From Manduca sexta (Eukaryota; Arthropoda; Insecta; Lepidoptera; Sphingidae): a stretch of 64,000 nt of DNA. Shown piece after piece: positions 12,363-24,644 of this stretch (position 1 is its first letter; each line of letters begins with the position of its first letter). The stretch covers positions 4,278,001-4,342,000 of the forward strand of contig NC_051142.1 in the NCBI RefSeq assembly GCF_014839805.1. Reading direction: 5' to 3'. A program made the translations under genes and the position numbers. The notes under the pieces are model-generated. The model saw only the letters and a program-made list of their open reading frames with translations, was not told the DNA's origin and did not search any database.

Positions 12363-12375
12363 TTATGCCCCCATA

Positions 12376-14888
12376 GTATCACTACTTTGATGTAGGTACT
12401 ATTGTAATTAGGTACTATTGTAATATTGTATACAGCCTTTTAACTACTATTAGTAGTCGTTTTTTGATCACGACTCACCGGTGATTATTTCTTGTAGTGG
12501 AGAACCGTTGAAGAGAAGTGAAACACATAACGACCATTGAAGTGCGAACCTCTTGTGAAATCCATAAGACATAATATCATGGAGGCTAAATCGCTGATTC
12601 CTTGTTAAAGCTTAATGAAATTCATGTTGTTAGATTTTGATGTCTTACACAACAAACAAAAATATAAATAAGTTACGCAATCGATCGTCCATTTGTCGCG
12701 CGATGTAAACAAATAAATCATTCGTTTTGGATTGTATATATACTCATTTGATTATTATAACGATTTAGTTTTAATAAATGTTCTGACTTGTAGATACATA
12801 AAGCATAGTTCGGAGTTCTTTAAGAATGTTAGGGCATTAATAAAATAAATGTGACAAGTGGAACGTGGGTGCAAAAATTATGTTCCTTCAAAAATATTTG
12901 ATAGATCTCGCTTTTACGGTCTAGTTCCGGACACCGCTCGTCCGACTTACGAAACTTCAAGGGATCCGCATTGGATAATATATCACTGACACCTGCGACA
13001 TGTTACTACAACAAATCGATTAGTGGTAAATACAGGAAGGATAAAGGCACGTTCACACGTTACACGTTCAGTCACAACTGACAGTTTTGTATTACATCTG
13101 TAGGTTTACATTATGACGCTATATTATTAAGAGAGTTAATTTATAATCATGGGATACCTTCGGTACAATTACCTAATGTTTTGTTAATTGGATATATTTT
13201 TTTTAAATTGGAGATAATTTATAAAGAAACAAAAAGAAGGAAGAAAGGATTAATCGATCAAAAATGAAATTGGCGGCTTGAAACTCCTGTAAAATATTTT
13301 TCCTTACATAAGCCTGCGTCGGTGTGACGAGATTGGTTACGAGGGCGATTTAATCTTCATTATCGAAGGAATTTGCTTGGCATAAACATTTCCGCACGCT
13401 TTTTGAGTTTTATTTAAATTAAATTGTGTTATTTTCATATTCACAGTTAATAAATGTAATGAACTCTAAATTGTGACAGTCGAGTCGGGTTGATTGATTG
13501 CGTTTTTGGGTGAATTATTCAGAAGCGTTGCTTGAGATATCACGAACGATATCCTTAAGATCAATTTGAGGATATTATCTTATTAGGTTCAATTTAAAAA
13601 CGTACTGTTGATTTATTTGGGTTTATATTTTCTTATTTTTGTATTACTTTGAATGTGTACAGCGTAAATATAATGTTATATAGCAAACTATTTTCAAAAG
13701 CTGTAAAGTTACAAACAAATGAACTACATTTGAAACTTTCGATTTTGTTATATTTATTAAATGCAATATCTATAACAAACTCGAAAGTTTACATGTAGCC
13801 TGTACACTGTGAACTACACACAAATAAATCGATAAACTACGAATTTAATAACCATATAAAAAATATTTTATTTTTCTCAACTCCATTACCTAGGAAAACC
13901 AGATGTTACTCCACGAACTCATTTTACACCAATCCTAGAGATGAAGCTTTTTATGTGTCGCTATCGCAAGTCCAGATCGCGTTGTAAACTTACCTTATAT
14001 ACTGATACTTAATATAATAATTTTATTACTTAATATAATAATAATAATTTTACTAAGAAATAACTTTCATTAAGATGTCGGTAAATGTAATACAACGATA
14101 TGTAGCTCACATTATTTTATATTATAATTTTAATAAGGCATAATCGTATTACAGCTATTGTTTCTTTGTTTATACCAGATACCGTTATATGTCGGTGGTC
14201 TCCGTGACAAATAAAGTACTTTTTTCTTTCCTTCTACTTTTTAATAATATCATGTATTGCGTAGTTGCATCGATACGTAGTTGCAATTTGAAATTTATGA
14301 CAATAGTTCTTCATCAATCGTTGTATAATTTGTTTTAATATTTAATTATGCATAAAATAAAATGACAATACGTATAATATGCGAAATATATATCATAAAT
14401 AGTAATTTGTTATTGAATTTAAACGTCTACAAGGTTAATAACTGTAAATTAATTAATTTGTCTACAAGGTTAATGACTGTAAATTAGGGAATCTTATGTT
14501 AATATAGTCCTGAAGTAGAGAAACCACCCTGCCTTTAATGACCAACTTGAAAACGGCTTTAAATTAACTTTGATGTATCTATTAGTAAGTATGCATGTTA
14601 TGGATCAGAGATCGAAGGTGTTACAATGTTATTTGTTTATTCTCCTTCTTAATTTGATGCCTCTACTCATACATGAAAATCTATTTTTTTTTCGTTGGAA
14701 AGCATAAACAACGCGCAAGAGTTATTACTCTAATAATACTAATTTCTAATTTCCCTTTACTGGTGTAATAGTGTTGTTTTTATCGACAAATAAATATCAT
14801 GAAACAATACTTCGTTAACAGGGTCGTAAATATAATTATCTTGTAGCGGTGGCGGCGAGTTTAGCTAGATGTTAGACTTTTATGACTA
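12376..14888. other. unassigned AT-rich stretch
   Basis: I see no gene or element with ends. GC is locally higher near 12900-13100 and 13310-13400 but these patches hold no open frame of interest. Confidence 0.35.
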
Positions 14889-15090
14889 ACTAGCTTTTGC
14901 TCGCGGCTCGGCCCGAGTGAAAAAGGTTTTCCGGGTCTCGCTTTATATATTGCCAGGAAAAAATGAAGCCCATATATCAACTTAGACTTTTAGCTATGCA
15001 TCAGTGAAAACTGCAACTAATTTCATGTATTCGTTTTTGCGGGATACGTGTACGAACATACAGACAGACAAATATTGAAATAAATGTGGT
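14889..15090 (-). mobile_element. Helitron 3'-end fragment
   Basis: The plus strand begins ACTAGCTTTTGCTCGCGGCT, the reverse complement of the Helitron terminus seen at 8365 and 40129. It continues with a CCGGG and CCAGGAAAAAATGAAGCCC block resembling the copy at 1866-2072. The other end is lost or too diverged to place, so the right boundary is approximate. Confidence 0.65.
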
Positions 15091-16379
15091 TTTGGCTTCT
15101 GTGGCCCTAATAAATCCTCCCATTAGTTTTTCTTCAATATCCGTAATGTACAGACATTAGTCTGTTTTAATTTTATTATAATAATGCCTACCAACATAAC
15201 TTCTATATAATTAATACACCAGATTTACGTGCCATTTTTATACACGTTCGATAAAATGATATTGAAATATGTTAGCTCAAAAAGGTAGCAAATTTATTGC
15301 AATACAAGTGATTTTCATACCTACTTTGATGATTGAAATTTAGCAGCTTTTATTTTACGTAAATTATAGAAGAATAACTAGTTGAAATCGTACGAAACAT
15401 TCATTCAAATGGAAATGAGATGTAAACAAAACAGCGCTAAAATAAAAAATGGACAGTAAATAATTAAAATATCTCATTTTGAATGTAAGAACCAGCTCAT
15501 TTTCGTGAATCGTTAAAATGACTGGTTGACCTTTCAGGAGAAATAAGTAAAATTAGGTTATTTACTGTAATGGTGAGAGATTAGTCGAAAAATTAGACAA
15601 GAGGTAAGTATCTACTGGAAAAAACATTTAAGTTTCTTTATAACGCCTTTTATCCAAGATTAAGGTATTCTCTTGTACCTTTGATTAATATGTTTTTATA
15701 AAAAATATAATTTACTTTAAAAGAAATAAATAATTTGTTAATGGTTGTATTACAAAATATAAATATCAATTTCATGCTCCAATTTGCGCTATGAACGTAC
15801 ATAAAACATGCCAGCTACGCGGTAGATATTTTTTATAAAAAATATATTTGAACCAAGAATCGGAGTAGGTTTTTAAGGTTAGCATCCGTCGTATGTGTGT
15901 CAAACGATGTAGCGGAGATAAAGCGACCGGATGTGGGGCGGCTGCGGATGCCTCGCCCGTACTTGTGTGAAAAACTCTTAGGTAGCGCACAATGAGATCC
16001 GACCCGGTGCCTCACGCTGGCCTTGCCTATAGTATATTTTAAAATTAAACAGAAAAAGATAAAACACTGCCGACAAATCAGTCCGTTCTTTACTCATTTC
16101 GAATACGGCCGAGGGTGGGTTAGGGGTAATTTTAACATGGCCAAAAAAGTACATTAGTTATGAGAATCTATTTTCATAGCTACTTTATTGCTGGCTCATT
16201 GTAAGTATTTCGTTTGGTAATTTAACTGAGCTTGTGTACTGAAAATTTTCACGGTTTCGGATTTGTCTACTCCATGCTCGTAATTACCTTCTAATAAAAA
16301 TGCAACACGTCAAATTACAACGGCTAGTTCAGTTTAGACTAAATTTTGTTTGACGCGAATGTAATTTGAAAGTTTTAGC
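15091..16379. other. unassigned stretch with a GC-rich patch
   Basis: Bases 15885-16035 are clearly GC-richer than their surroundings and give two overlapping minus-strand open frames (60 and 72 codons). Their products look unlike any family I know and they lack splice or start support. The patch could be an old repeat or noncoding regulatory DNA. Confidence 0.3.
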
Positions 16380-16620
16380 TCATTGTTATAATTTTGGCAC
16401 AGGTAACAACCCTCGGGAATAACGTCAACACAACAGATGCAATGAAATTAAAAGTCTCTTTACCCGAGAACGGTTGCGTGAATGATTTGCATATAAAGTG
16501 GGGGTAATTTGGGTCACCGTACAAAGCCATGTTCGCTGTTATTCCGGACTTTCGGCGACTTGGCTGATTGTATTCGGAATTCTTTGTGGAAAAGGTCTTG
16601 TTAACGGTCAGGTTGGCGCT
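16380..16620. promoter_or_regulatory. candidate conserved noncoding/regulatory patch
   Basis: This stretch has higher sequence complexity than its neighbours and no repeat character. It includes a perfect POU octamer ATTTGCAT at 16485-16492 and GGGTCACCGTACAAAGCC nearby. Single motifs of this length occur by chance in 64 kb, so the call rests mainly on texture and is weak. Confidence 0.2.
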
Positions 16621-17061
16621 GTGTTTTGAAATGTTTTTGGTGGAAACTAATAAATTGCTACGTTTTGTCTTAAATAAAAAACAGCATCCTCTTCGCGAGA
16701 TTTATTGAAGTGTTTGGTTTTATCCACGTCTTCCGTTTTATCAGCTTTAGTAAGCTTGTTCTGTTAGAAAAGTAAATTGTCTGGAAATTATTTCTCTTTT
16801 TTATGCTACTGGAGCATTTAGATTACGAGAAACGATTTTGTTGAAACGTTTTTTTACATCTTTAGATTTTATTGTAGAATAATAGAATATTTCATAAAAG
16901 TTCGTAAATTATTTTTGTTAATAGAGTTTAATGCAATACAAATTCAATATTTATTTAATATCATAATACCTTACATACACGGTATTGATTTTCTCCAATA
17001 AGAATTAATTATAGTGGCTAATTGTGATTAAAGATAAGCATATACCATAAATACAAATTTA
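16621..17061. other. unassigned AT-rich stretch
   Basis: Nothing assignable is seen. Confidence 0.35.
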
Positions 17062-17268
17062 GGCGATAGCCTAGTTGGCTGTGGAACGGACTGCCGAGAC
17101 GAATGTCCGCAGGTTCAAATCCCAAGGGCACATATGTCTAACTTTTCTAAAGTTATGTTATCTTGGTGAATTATCACTTGCTCGCTTTATAATAAACCCT
17201 CTCAGTAGCAGAGGAGGCCCGAGTCCCGCAGTGGGACAGTATATAATACAAGGCTGATATTATTATAT
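17062..17268 (+). mobile_element. SINE family A, internally deleted
   Basis: The tRNA-like head (GATAGCCTAGTTGGCTGTGG, B box GGTTCAAATCC) and the tail (CTCTCAGTAGCAGAGGAGG, ATATAATACAAGGCTGATAT) are both present. About 115 bp of the body, including the GGCCAGCGTGGTGG block, is missing. It ends in the same ATT-type tail. No convincing target duplication was found. Confidence 0.88.
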
Positions 17269-18239
17269 TGTATATCTACCAATTGTCACAAATTAAATAC
17301 AGACATTGGATATAGTCAGCTAAATGTTGAGACAGAATACCATGTTACTTAGTCTACTAAAAGTAGTTTCTAGACTTTTATCATTAATAAATCCGTGCGA
17401 GTTTTGTAAAGAAAGAATATTTAATCAGTTGTAAAAGAATTATAGGGTGGATTATCATCAGCCACGTGCGTCGTGCAGTCTTCTGCTAAAATAAGACTCC
17501 TCTAAAGATTTCTAGATAAACCTGTCAAAAGTAGCTCGCAAAACACATATTCTTGCGACAAGGATGCCTTAATGTTGTTAAAATAGAAGAAAGTCATTCA
17601 TTATCTAGATAAAAATATTTCGAGCGAAACAAAGACATACTTTTATTTTATCCGGAAAATTTATTAAATTACCATAGTCTAATATAAAGTAAGAAATTTT
17701 ATAAAGGTTCGTAAAGAGATAAGTTTCGTCAAAAATCCGGCGTGTTTGAGCTACATATCACAGCCCCTCACAATCGAGTAATTTGTGGCGCGGTAATAAT
17801 TCTACTTACTTTCATTACCATATGTGTAATAAATCCTCCTGTTTATTTAACGTGAAACCATTTTTCAAAGAACTTTTACCAACATTTGGAATTATGATTT
17901 ATAAGTTCATGTGCGTTTGAAATTAATAATACATTTTAATTTGATGAATAAAGCATGTTTTACGTAATGGTTTTTTATCTGATTATTTTTCACATCGCAT
18001 ATCCTCAAATTTTACCATCTAAGTAATTCCTCGACTGTACAGCACAACAATTTAGAGCGATCCTGACTTTTTAAAAGGATATTAATGTGTATCTTTGAAA
18101 TCTTTTCATATATTATAAAAAAAAACTTTGATATATTTTTATCGAGAATCGACATTTCGTAAGTCAGAAGAGAAGATGTTTAAAGGTTAATTGATACTTT
18201 GGAATTATTAAAAAAAAAAACATTATAATCACGTCAGAT
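17269..18239. other. unassigned AT-rich stretch
   Basis: Nothing assignable is seen. Confidence 0.35.
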
Positions 18240-18680
18240 AATGATTCTAAACTATACGCGCAACATTCTAATGTTCGTTTAACAGTTTTGGGCGAGTTAA
18301 TTGTTCCTAACTCGGCAGACGTGTAGGCTGTCGCCTGATTTACATGTAAATTGAAACACTGGTCAATATTAGCTGAATCGATTTAATTCCAAGTACTGCT
18401 TGCATAACTGGACAACCGATAAGCGGTCGAATGTTGGTTTTTGCATCCAATTTAAACAATATACGCTGCATAACGTGCGAAATTAATTAATTTCGCTCGT
18501 CAGCGCAATGGACGATTTGTTTTAAATAAAAAAAAGATGAGTGTTTGTTGGGATATTAGGCGTAGCAGATTGAAGCCGCCGCTAATTAATCGGTGTACCG
18601 GTATTTCCAAATATCGCATTCAATTTCATTGAATACGGTTGTTTATGGGGGAATGAATGTCAATTTTAAATTGATTTAGC
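18240..18680. promoter_or_regulatory. candidate conserved noncoding/enhancer-like patch
   Basis: A non-repetitive segment of mixed composition contains several homeodomain-type cores: TTAATTAA within the perfect 18-bp palindrome CGAAATTAATTAATTTCG at 18478-18495, CTAATTAATCGG near 18590, and ATCGATTTAATTCC near 18375. GC-containing words such as GATTGAAGCCGCCGC sit between them. No open frame runs through it. It resembles insect developmental enhancers in texture only. Confidence 0.25.
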
Positions 18681-20284
18681 GTTTTACTATAATATAAAAT
18701 TTATACACTATGAAAACTAATTTTGCAAAAAAAAAATACATTGGCAGGTCGATGTTGGCAGGCAATTATAAAATATTATGTTGCAGTTTCTATCTATTTT
18801 GTTCCTAGTTTTTATATTTATATTTCAATGGTGGTAAATATTGATCTTTTTTATTATTAAATTTTTTTAGGTCGGCGTTTGTTCATATTATATTAAAATG
18901 TAGTATAACATAAACTCTAACATTTAATCCCTACTATACAGACTGTAGATTATAAAATAGACTTGTATTAAAAATTAATCTAAACACAGAATTCGTAAAA
19001 TAATATGAATGCCTAAATCTCACTTTAATTTAATTTCAAGTTATGAAGATATACAATAGTAATACCTGATAACCGCGAAGACCGCATATTTTTTAATGAA
19101 GCCAACTTTTTAATACCGAAGACTGAAGACCTATTTATCGCGGTTTAAAATATAATAGCTTCCGCCGCAAGACTCAGTACAAAATCTACACTATTTTACT
19201 TTCCACCTCATCAATATCCTGTCATTTTGTCGTGGTAACCGATTGTATTTATCCAAGAAGAGATTTACTCTCTTTTTGTGGACTTGCAACTTACGCATCC
19301 TAAGTTAGATTTTCAGCGTTAAATATCAAATCTGCATAAGTAAGTTTACGTTAAAATTTTGGATTTTTGGAGGTTAGGCTTGAATTTTGTTTTCGTAAAT
19401 ACTTTTGATCGCTTAATCTTTTGCATCGTCTAAGGATTGTTTGTAAGGTATAATGAAGATATTTACAGCATGGTCAAAACAACATTATTTTCAGCGAAGC
19501 CTGAGGTAAACCCCAGTCTGTCGCGTGACTATAACCAATACTGTCACCTTGGGTCATCTTACTTCTGATTGGGAAAGTTTGTGAGGATGTTTGGATGTTT
19601 GTTAGAAGTAAACCAAATGTAAACGTACATAAAATTTCCTACGTAGATAGACCATGGTCTAGGCATGCCTTGAATTAAAATGTAGATTACCTATATTATA
19701 TTTTTTGTCACGGCAACATGCAGTGGGATGTTTATACCCGAAAGGTCTCTTCCCAACCAAACGGCCTTAAGCACTTGTTCCATACATTTGCAGCGCGCAA
19801 TTACGGGCGGAAACATGCAAAGTTTTATGAATAATTGTTTTAAAAAAATAGTTCTAGGACTTATTAAAAAGTTTAAACTAACAAAATGTTCCTTATAAAA
19901 TTGTTTATATAATAATGGTTGTAAATTGATATATTAGGAAGTGATGTATAGAATGAATAATTTTAGCTGCATTTATTTATGAAATTAATAAAATATTCAG
20001 ATTATACACAATTTTAAACAACCAAAATAGAGATGATATATTCTAGAAATATAATGTTAATTTTTTTAATATATATTATAAATTTCGAATAGACAGTTTC
20101 TAAAAATACTGTTAGCGGACTATTTGCTAGCAAACGGTACCAAGGGAAAATAATAAAATTATAAATGTTTAATTTATATTTTAAAATATATTGTAATTCA
20201 TGCATGATTAACGTTATATTGTGAATACGGTATTTTGTTCGATGTCACTTAATCGGATTAGAATAGGGTGGTAAGATCGCACAA
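18681..20284. other. unassigned AT-rich stretch
   Basis: Near 19560-19620 TTTGTGAGGATGTTTGGATG followed by TTTGTTAGAAGTAAA recurs in part at 41516-41550. This is probably a worn piece of a common lepidopteran transposon. Otherwise nothing is assignable. Confidence 0.35.
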
Positions 20285-20460
20285 CGAACAAAGAAAACAT
20301 TGTGAAGAATCCTGCAGAGCTATGAACTACGACGGTATGATAAGTCTGCCACGATGCACTAGGCCAGCGTGGTGGACTGAGACCTAAACTCCCTCAGCAG
20401 TAGAAATAGTCTGTTGCCAGTATTGCTATAGTAGTATAAGGTTAGATATTATTATTATAC
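20285..20460 (+). mobile_element. SINE family A, 5'-truncated and diverged
   Basis: Contains AGGCCAGCGTGGTGGACTGA, a CCTCAGCAGTAG block and an ATT tail, all in the order of the full-length copy at 12041-12362. The tRNA-like head is absent and the rest is noticeably diverged, so this is an old copy. Confidence 0.75.
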
Positions 20461-21065
20461 TAAATAGTAAAGATGTACCTTTAGTCTTTTATCATTATGT
20501 TGTATGAAATGAAAGTGTAAATGATAAATTGCTTTTTGATCTCACAAAGATAAAGCGTAACGGGAAAATGAATTATGTGCATTTGTGAAAGAGTCATTAT
20601 GATATAAAATGTTATGTAGCAGGTTAATGGATGAGTTGCGTTTCAGATGAGGAATACTTAAGTCGTTAATAATGTTAGAGCTGGTCGAAGCGATAAAGAA
20701 AGGTACCTATTGTTAATGCACTTTACGATACATATTGTTTAGAAATATAGTAATTTATCACTTGTATTACTTTCAAAAACTACGGTCTGGGTTATTTTAC
20801 TGTTATTTATTCGCTACATTGTACTTATCAAATATGTTAACGTACATAAAATGTAAATACTCAAAGACCTTTAGGGCTTTATTTTAATATTCCAACCTAA
20901 CATAGATTGAAATTGGAACAAGAAAGAACAAAAATACAAATGAACTACTCGCTGTTTTTCATACTCACAATGCCGTAAAATTAATCGCTTGGGAATGGAC
21001 AAAACAAACTTGAAAGAACTGTGTTACCACGAACAAGTATGGACAATTTGGGTTGTTATTTCTTA
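20461..21065. other. unassigned AT-rich stretch
   Basis: Nothing assignable is seen. Confidence 0.35.
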
Positions 21066-21304
21066 ACATAACATAGCACTACGCCTTTTCCGCGTTGCCA
21101 GGGGTAGACAGAGGCGTTACACCCATATTTGTCATTTTTAGAATCATATAATAAGGGGTAAGTATTTTTGCTGTTCACTGGGAACCATTCCAGATTCATT
21201 TGGAATTCTGAAGCCGAGCAAAAAATCCTTAACTACTAAAACTGGGATCGAACTTGAGACATCAGTGCGAAAATCGTACCTTAATACAGCTACACAGAGA
21301 CAGT
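21066..21304 (-). mobile_element. SINE family C, diverged
   Basis: The plus strand reads CAGGGGTAGACAGAGGCG, then AAGCCGAGCAAAAAATCC and CTGGGATCGAACTTGAGAC, and ends in a tRNA-head-like piece (ACAGCTACACAGAGACAGT). The order equals that of the copy at 57575-57795. The middle part is diverged or replaced. Confidence 0.65.
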
Positions 21305-23202
21305 GTTATTTCATAATCCACACTCATTTCGATAGATAGGGAATCTTCACAGCTTATCGAGTTTTCTTTATACATCCTGTGGATTATAACTTTTTTTATG
21401 TAAGGATCAGTAAACTTGGTTTTACGCTCCGCTGTCAATGAACCCATCTTTTGGGTTTATTGCCCAAAATAATTTAGGTACAATGTTGTTTGCTACTGAA
21501 TAACTTGTACCTGATGGAGTGAAAAAGATTGTAAGCATCGTTATATGCCAAAAGAAATATTTTTGTAATAGTATCAAACATATTTTAAATCCCCTCTATT
21601 CATAAAACAGTTATATAAAACTCACTAGATTTTGGTAAAAATGCCGCCCCATCGTTGTTCCTTTCTGGGATAAAATTGAACCTGGATTCCTCTGTAAAAC
21701 GTCTGAACAGAGAGTTTGAAGAAGATTTAATTATAAAAGAAAACGTTAAATGCTCATTAATACCCGGAAATGAAACAGTTCATAGCGACGTTCCAGTGGT
21801 CGCCATTATAGAAGAATAGATGGTTGCGTTCCTCTATGGTTGCGACTACCTATATCTTGCTAACAGTGTTTTTATTACTAATTCTTGCTGCCTAAATTGT
21901 GCTCTAACAAGTGTTAAAAGTTATAGACAAAAAAATATCAGAATGGCGTGCAAACTCTACTGTTATATTATATTGAGGTCAATGGAGGTCCATTAGAGCT
22001 ACTCAAAGTTTTTAAATTAAAAATATACTTTTATCTTTTATAGTATCGCTGTACAATGTTTCGAGTTAACAAACTCTCGGAGTAACCTTAAAATGAAATA
22101 ATACAATTTTCAAATTACGAAAACCATTCAATTTCAACTTGTTGATACAGAATACATGTTACGTTTTAATTTTAATTAAGAAAAACAAGTACCAGCAGAA
22201 ACTTATTTACATATTCGTGTAATATTCAGGAAAGGTTTCGAATAATTTTCTAGGTAATATCGTTATTTCTTTGTTTACACCGCAGTGAAGCGGACTCGAT
22301 TCAAATTACCAGTATCAACGCTCGCTCAATTCTCTTAATAAACATTAAATTGAAGCATGTTTATTTATTTAAAAATTAAATGGTATTACATTTTGTTGAT
22401 ATAAGAATTTCTGTAGGAATTTTCATAGACATAACATTGCAATTAAATTTAGTTAGTGCCAATTTTTTTACATTGCTTTTTCATCCGGTGCTATTGATAG
22501 AGTTGTTTATTTCCGTTATTGTTATAATGTATTGTAGAAAATATTGATGGCCATCTTTGAATTAAAATAAAATGTTTCTGGATCAATAGAAATCTTGTCC
22601 ACAAAGTATAAATGATGAAGGAACACACTGGACTTTTCTTGTTTCTCAAGTTTGTGTAAACTTCATTTTACTACTTTGTAGGAATATTTTGATTTACTAA
22701 CTTAGTATAAAATGAATATAGAAACTAATAAGACCAATTTTTATAAATTATTTTTTAAGATATTCATAATTCCGTTTAAATATAGATCATTAAAACTTTT
22801 ACTTTTATTATAAATTATACCTAGAGACAAATACAAAGTTCACTAGAAATAATCTTCAATTTTTTACTAATTAGTAATCGTAATCTAAGTGCATCATCAG
22901 ACTTATGCTGTTTCGTACCCATTTATTCAATAGAAACATAAGTTTCGTTCTCGTTCAAAGTAGCTCTCGAGAGTCGTCAGGTATTAAAAATTCATGATCA
23001 GCACTTAAGAACGTCTGGACACAAGCTCGCGTGTAATTCTAAAGCTAATTTAAAGCTTTTGTTTAAAATGCGGCTCCAAACGTGTTGGAAACAATTCTGT
23101 AGATGTTCTGCGTATATATTTCCTTTGGATCTTGTTTTTGTGAAATAAATTAAATCTAGAAGACAACTGAATAGCTTGTGAGATATTTAAATTACACATA
23201 AA
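21305..23202. other. unassigned AT-rich stretch
   Basis: I see no gene and no element with recognisable ends. Confidence 0.35.
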
Positions 23203-23395
23203 CTCACGCTTTTTATCCCTTGAGGGGCAGACAAAGGCGCTAATGGAGCACTCTCTATCCGCCGTGTGTCTTCTGTCACATGATATGATATAGAGCCATC
23301 GGACATAAATTCCCGACGTCTCGCTGATGCTAGATTGAAAAATCAAGCACACTGCCCAACCTGGGCATCGAATTTGAACTTGAAATACGCCTTAA
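23203..23395 (-). mobile_element. SINE family C, diverged
   Basis: The plus strand reads CCCTTGAGGGGCAGACAAAGG, then GACATAAATTCCCGACGTC, GCTGATGCTAGATTGAAAAA and CTGCCCAACCTGGGCATCGAA, the same order of blocks as in the copy at 4011-4214. The 100-codon minus frame at 23050-23352 is a shadow of this repeat. Confidence 0.7.
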
Positions 23396-24047
23396 TAGAT
23401 GTTAGTAATAAACATTATATCTAAATTTAGAATATCCCGCTATTTGAATTTTATGTGATATCTTCAATACCTTGTAAATACATGAATACGCTACCCAATT
23501 GTTTCTCTTGATTATACCATGAAAATCAGCATATCCATTATCATCAATTTTCTATAGGGCACTGGTTTAACCCTAGCTGAATGGGCTTAGTCATGTTATA
23601 GACAAAAACGTCTACAACTTCGTTCGACCACATTAATGTAATCTCCATTAGCGTACTTGGGACTAATGCAAGCTCAAGTAAATTATTGCTTTCCACTAGT
23701 TGAACTCTTATATATACATGCTGTAAGTTTTCCGAAGAATGTCTTATTATTTGATGTTACTATTTTCTGTTATGTTTTGTGTCCCTAGCGTGTTAGTCTT
23801 TTGTAATCATATTTATTGATTTCTGCGGTTTCATTGTTATATCAACTATTTATAGAACATGAAAAAATATTAATCACATATTTCTTTTTAAATAATTTCG
23901 TTTCGGGTTTAAGACAAATTAATGTACAAAGACGTTTCCCGAACTTTATCTTTGGTGTTATAAAATGCGTGCCACTATCAATTTATGGCTAACAAGAGTT
24001 GCAGTAGCGGGTGTAAGGACAGGATACTCTATTTATAAACAGTATCA
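23396..24047. other. unassigned AT-rich stretch
   Basis: Nothing assignable is seen. Confidence 0.35.
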
Positions 24048-24054
24048 GACATAT

Positions 24055-24637
24055 TTTTTTTTACACTTCATATACTTCAATGTATAGGCGGACTTAATGC
24101 CGAAGGCATTCTCTACCAGTCCACTTTTGGGTGATGCAGAAATGAAAACAATATAGGTGGGTGTAAAAAAAAAAAAATATTATGTGAGAAGAAAACAAAC
24201 AATATAGCAAAAACAAATATAACTCCACGGATATAATCAATAAACATAATAAAGAATGAATCCCTCCTAGCCGAATTTCAACCACGGCGGCCAACCTCAA
24301 CGAAGATCAGCCAGGTACGCAGGAGATATTATAGTGCACAAGTGTGTGCGCAATACACAGGTGCACTCTCTGTTCCTTCACTCTCATAGTCCAGTGAGAC
24401 GGCAATCCGACATAACCGGAGAGAGATCAGGCGCAGGACCAACGGCTTTACGTGCTATCCGAGGCACGGGGGTATCACACCGCCCACTTCCTGACTCCGA
24501 GCTGCGACTGAGTAATTTTTTAGATGGAAAAACCCAGTCACAATTATTTTGGCCCGACCCGGGATTCGAACCCAGGACCTCAGCGCGGCAGTCGTACTTG
24601 TACCGTGTACACTTACAACTACGCCACCGAGGCAGTC
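24055..24637 (-). mobile_element. SINE family B, long copy with poly-A tail
   Basis: On the minus strand the element starts GACTGCCTCGGTGGCGTAG and has a perfect B box GGTTCGAATCC within TGGGTTCGAATCCCGGG, so the head is tRNA-derived. The body includes CTCAGTCGCAGCTCGGAGTC and CTGATCTCTCTCCGGTTATG. It runs on through a GGCGGACTTAATGCC-containing block and ends in an A run (T run on plus at 24055). GACATAT occurs on both sides (24048-24054 and 24638-24644) and is probably the target duplication. Open frames of 68-112 codons in this interval are shadows of the repeat. Confidence 0.85.
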
Positions 24638-24644
24638 GACATAT

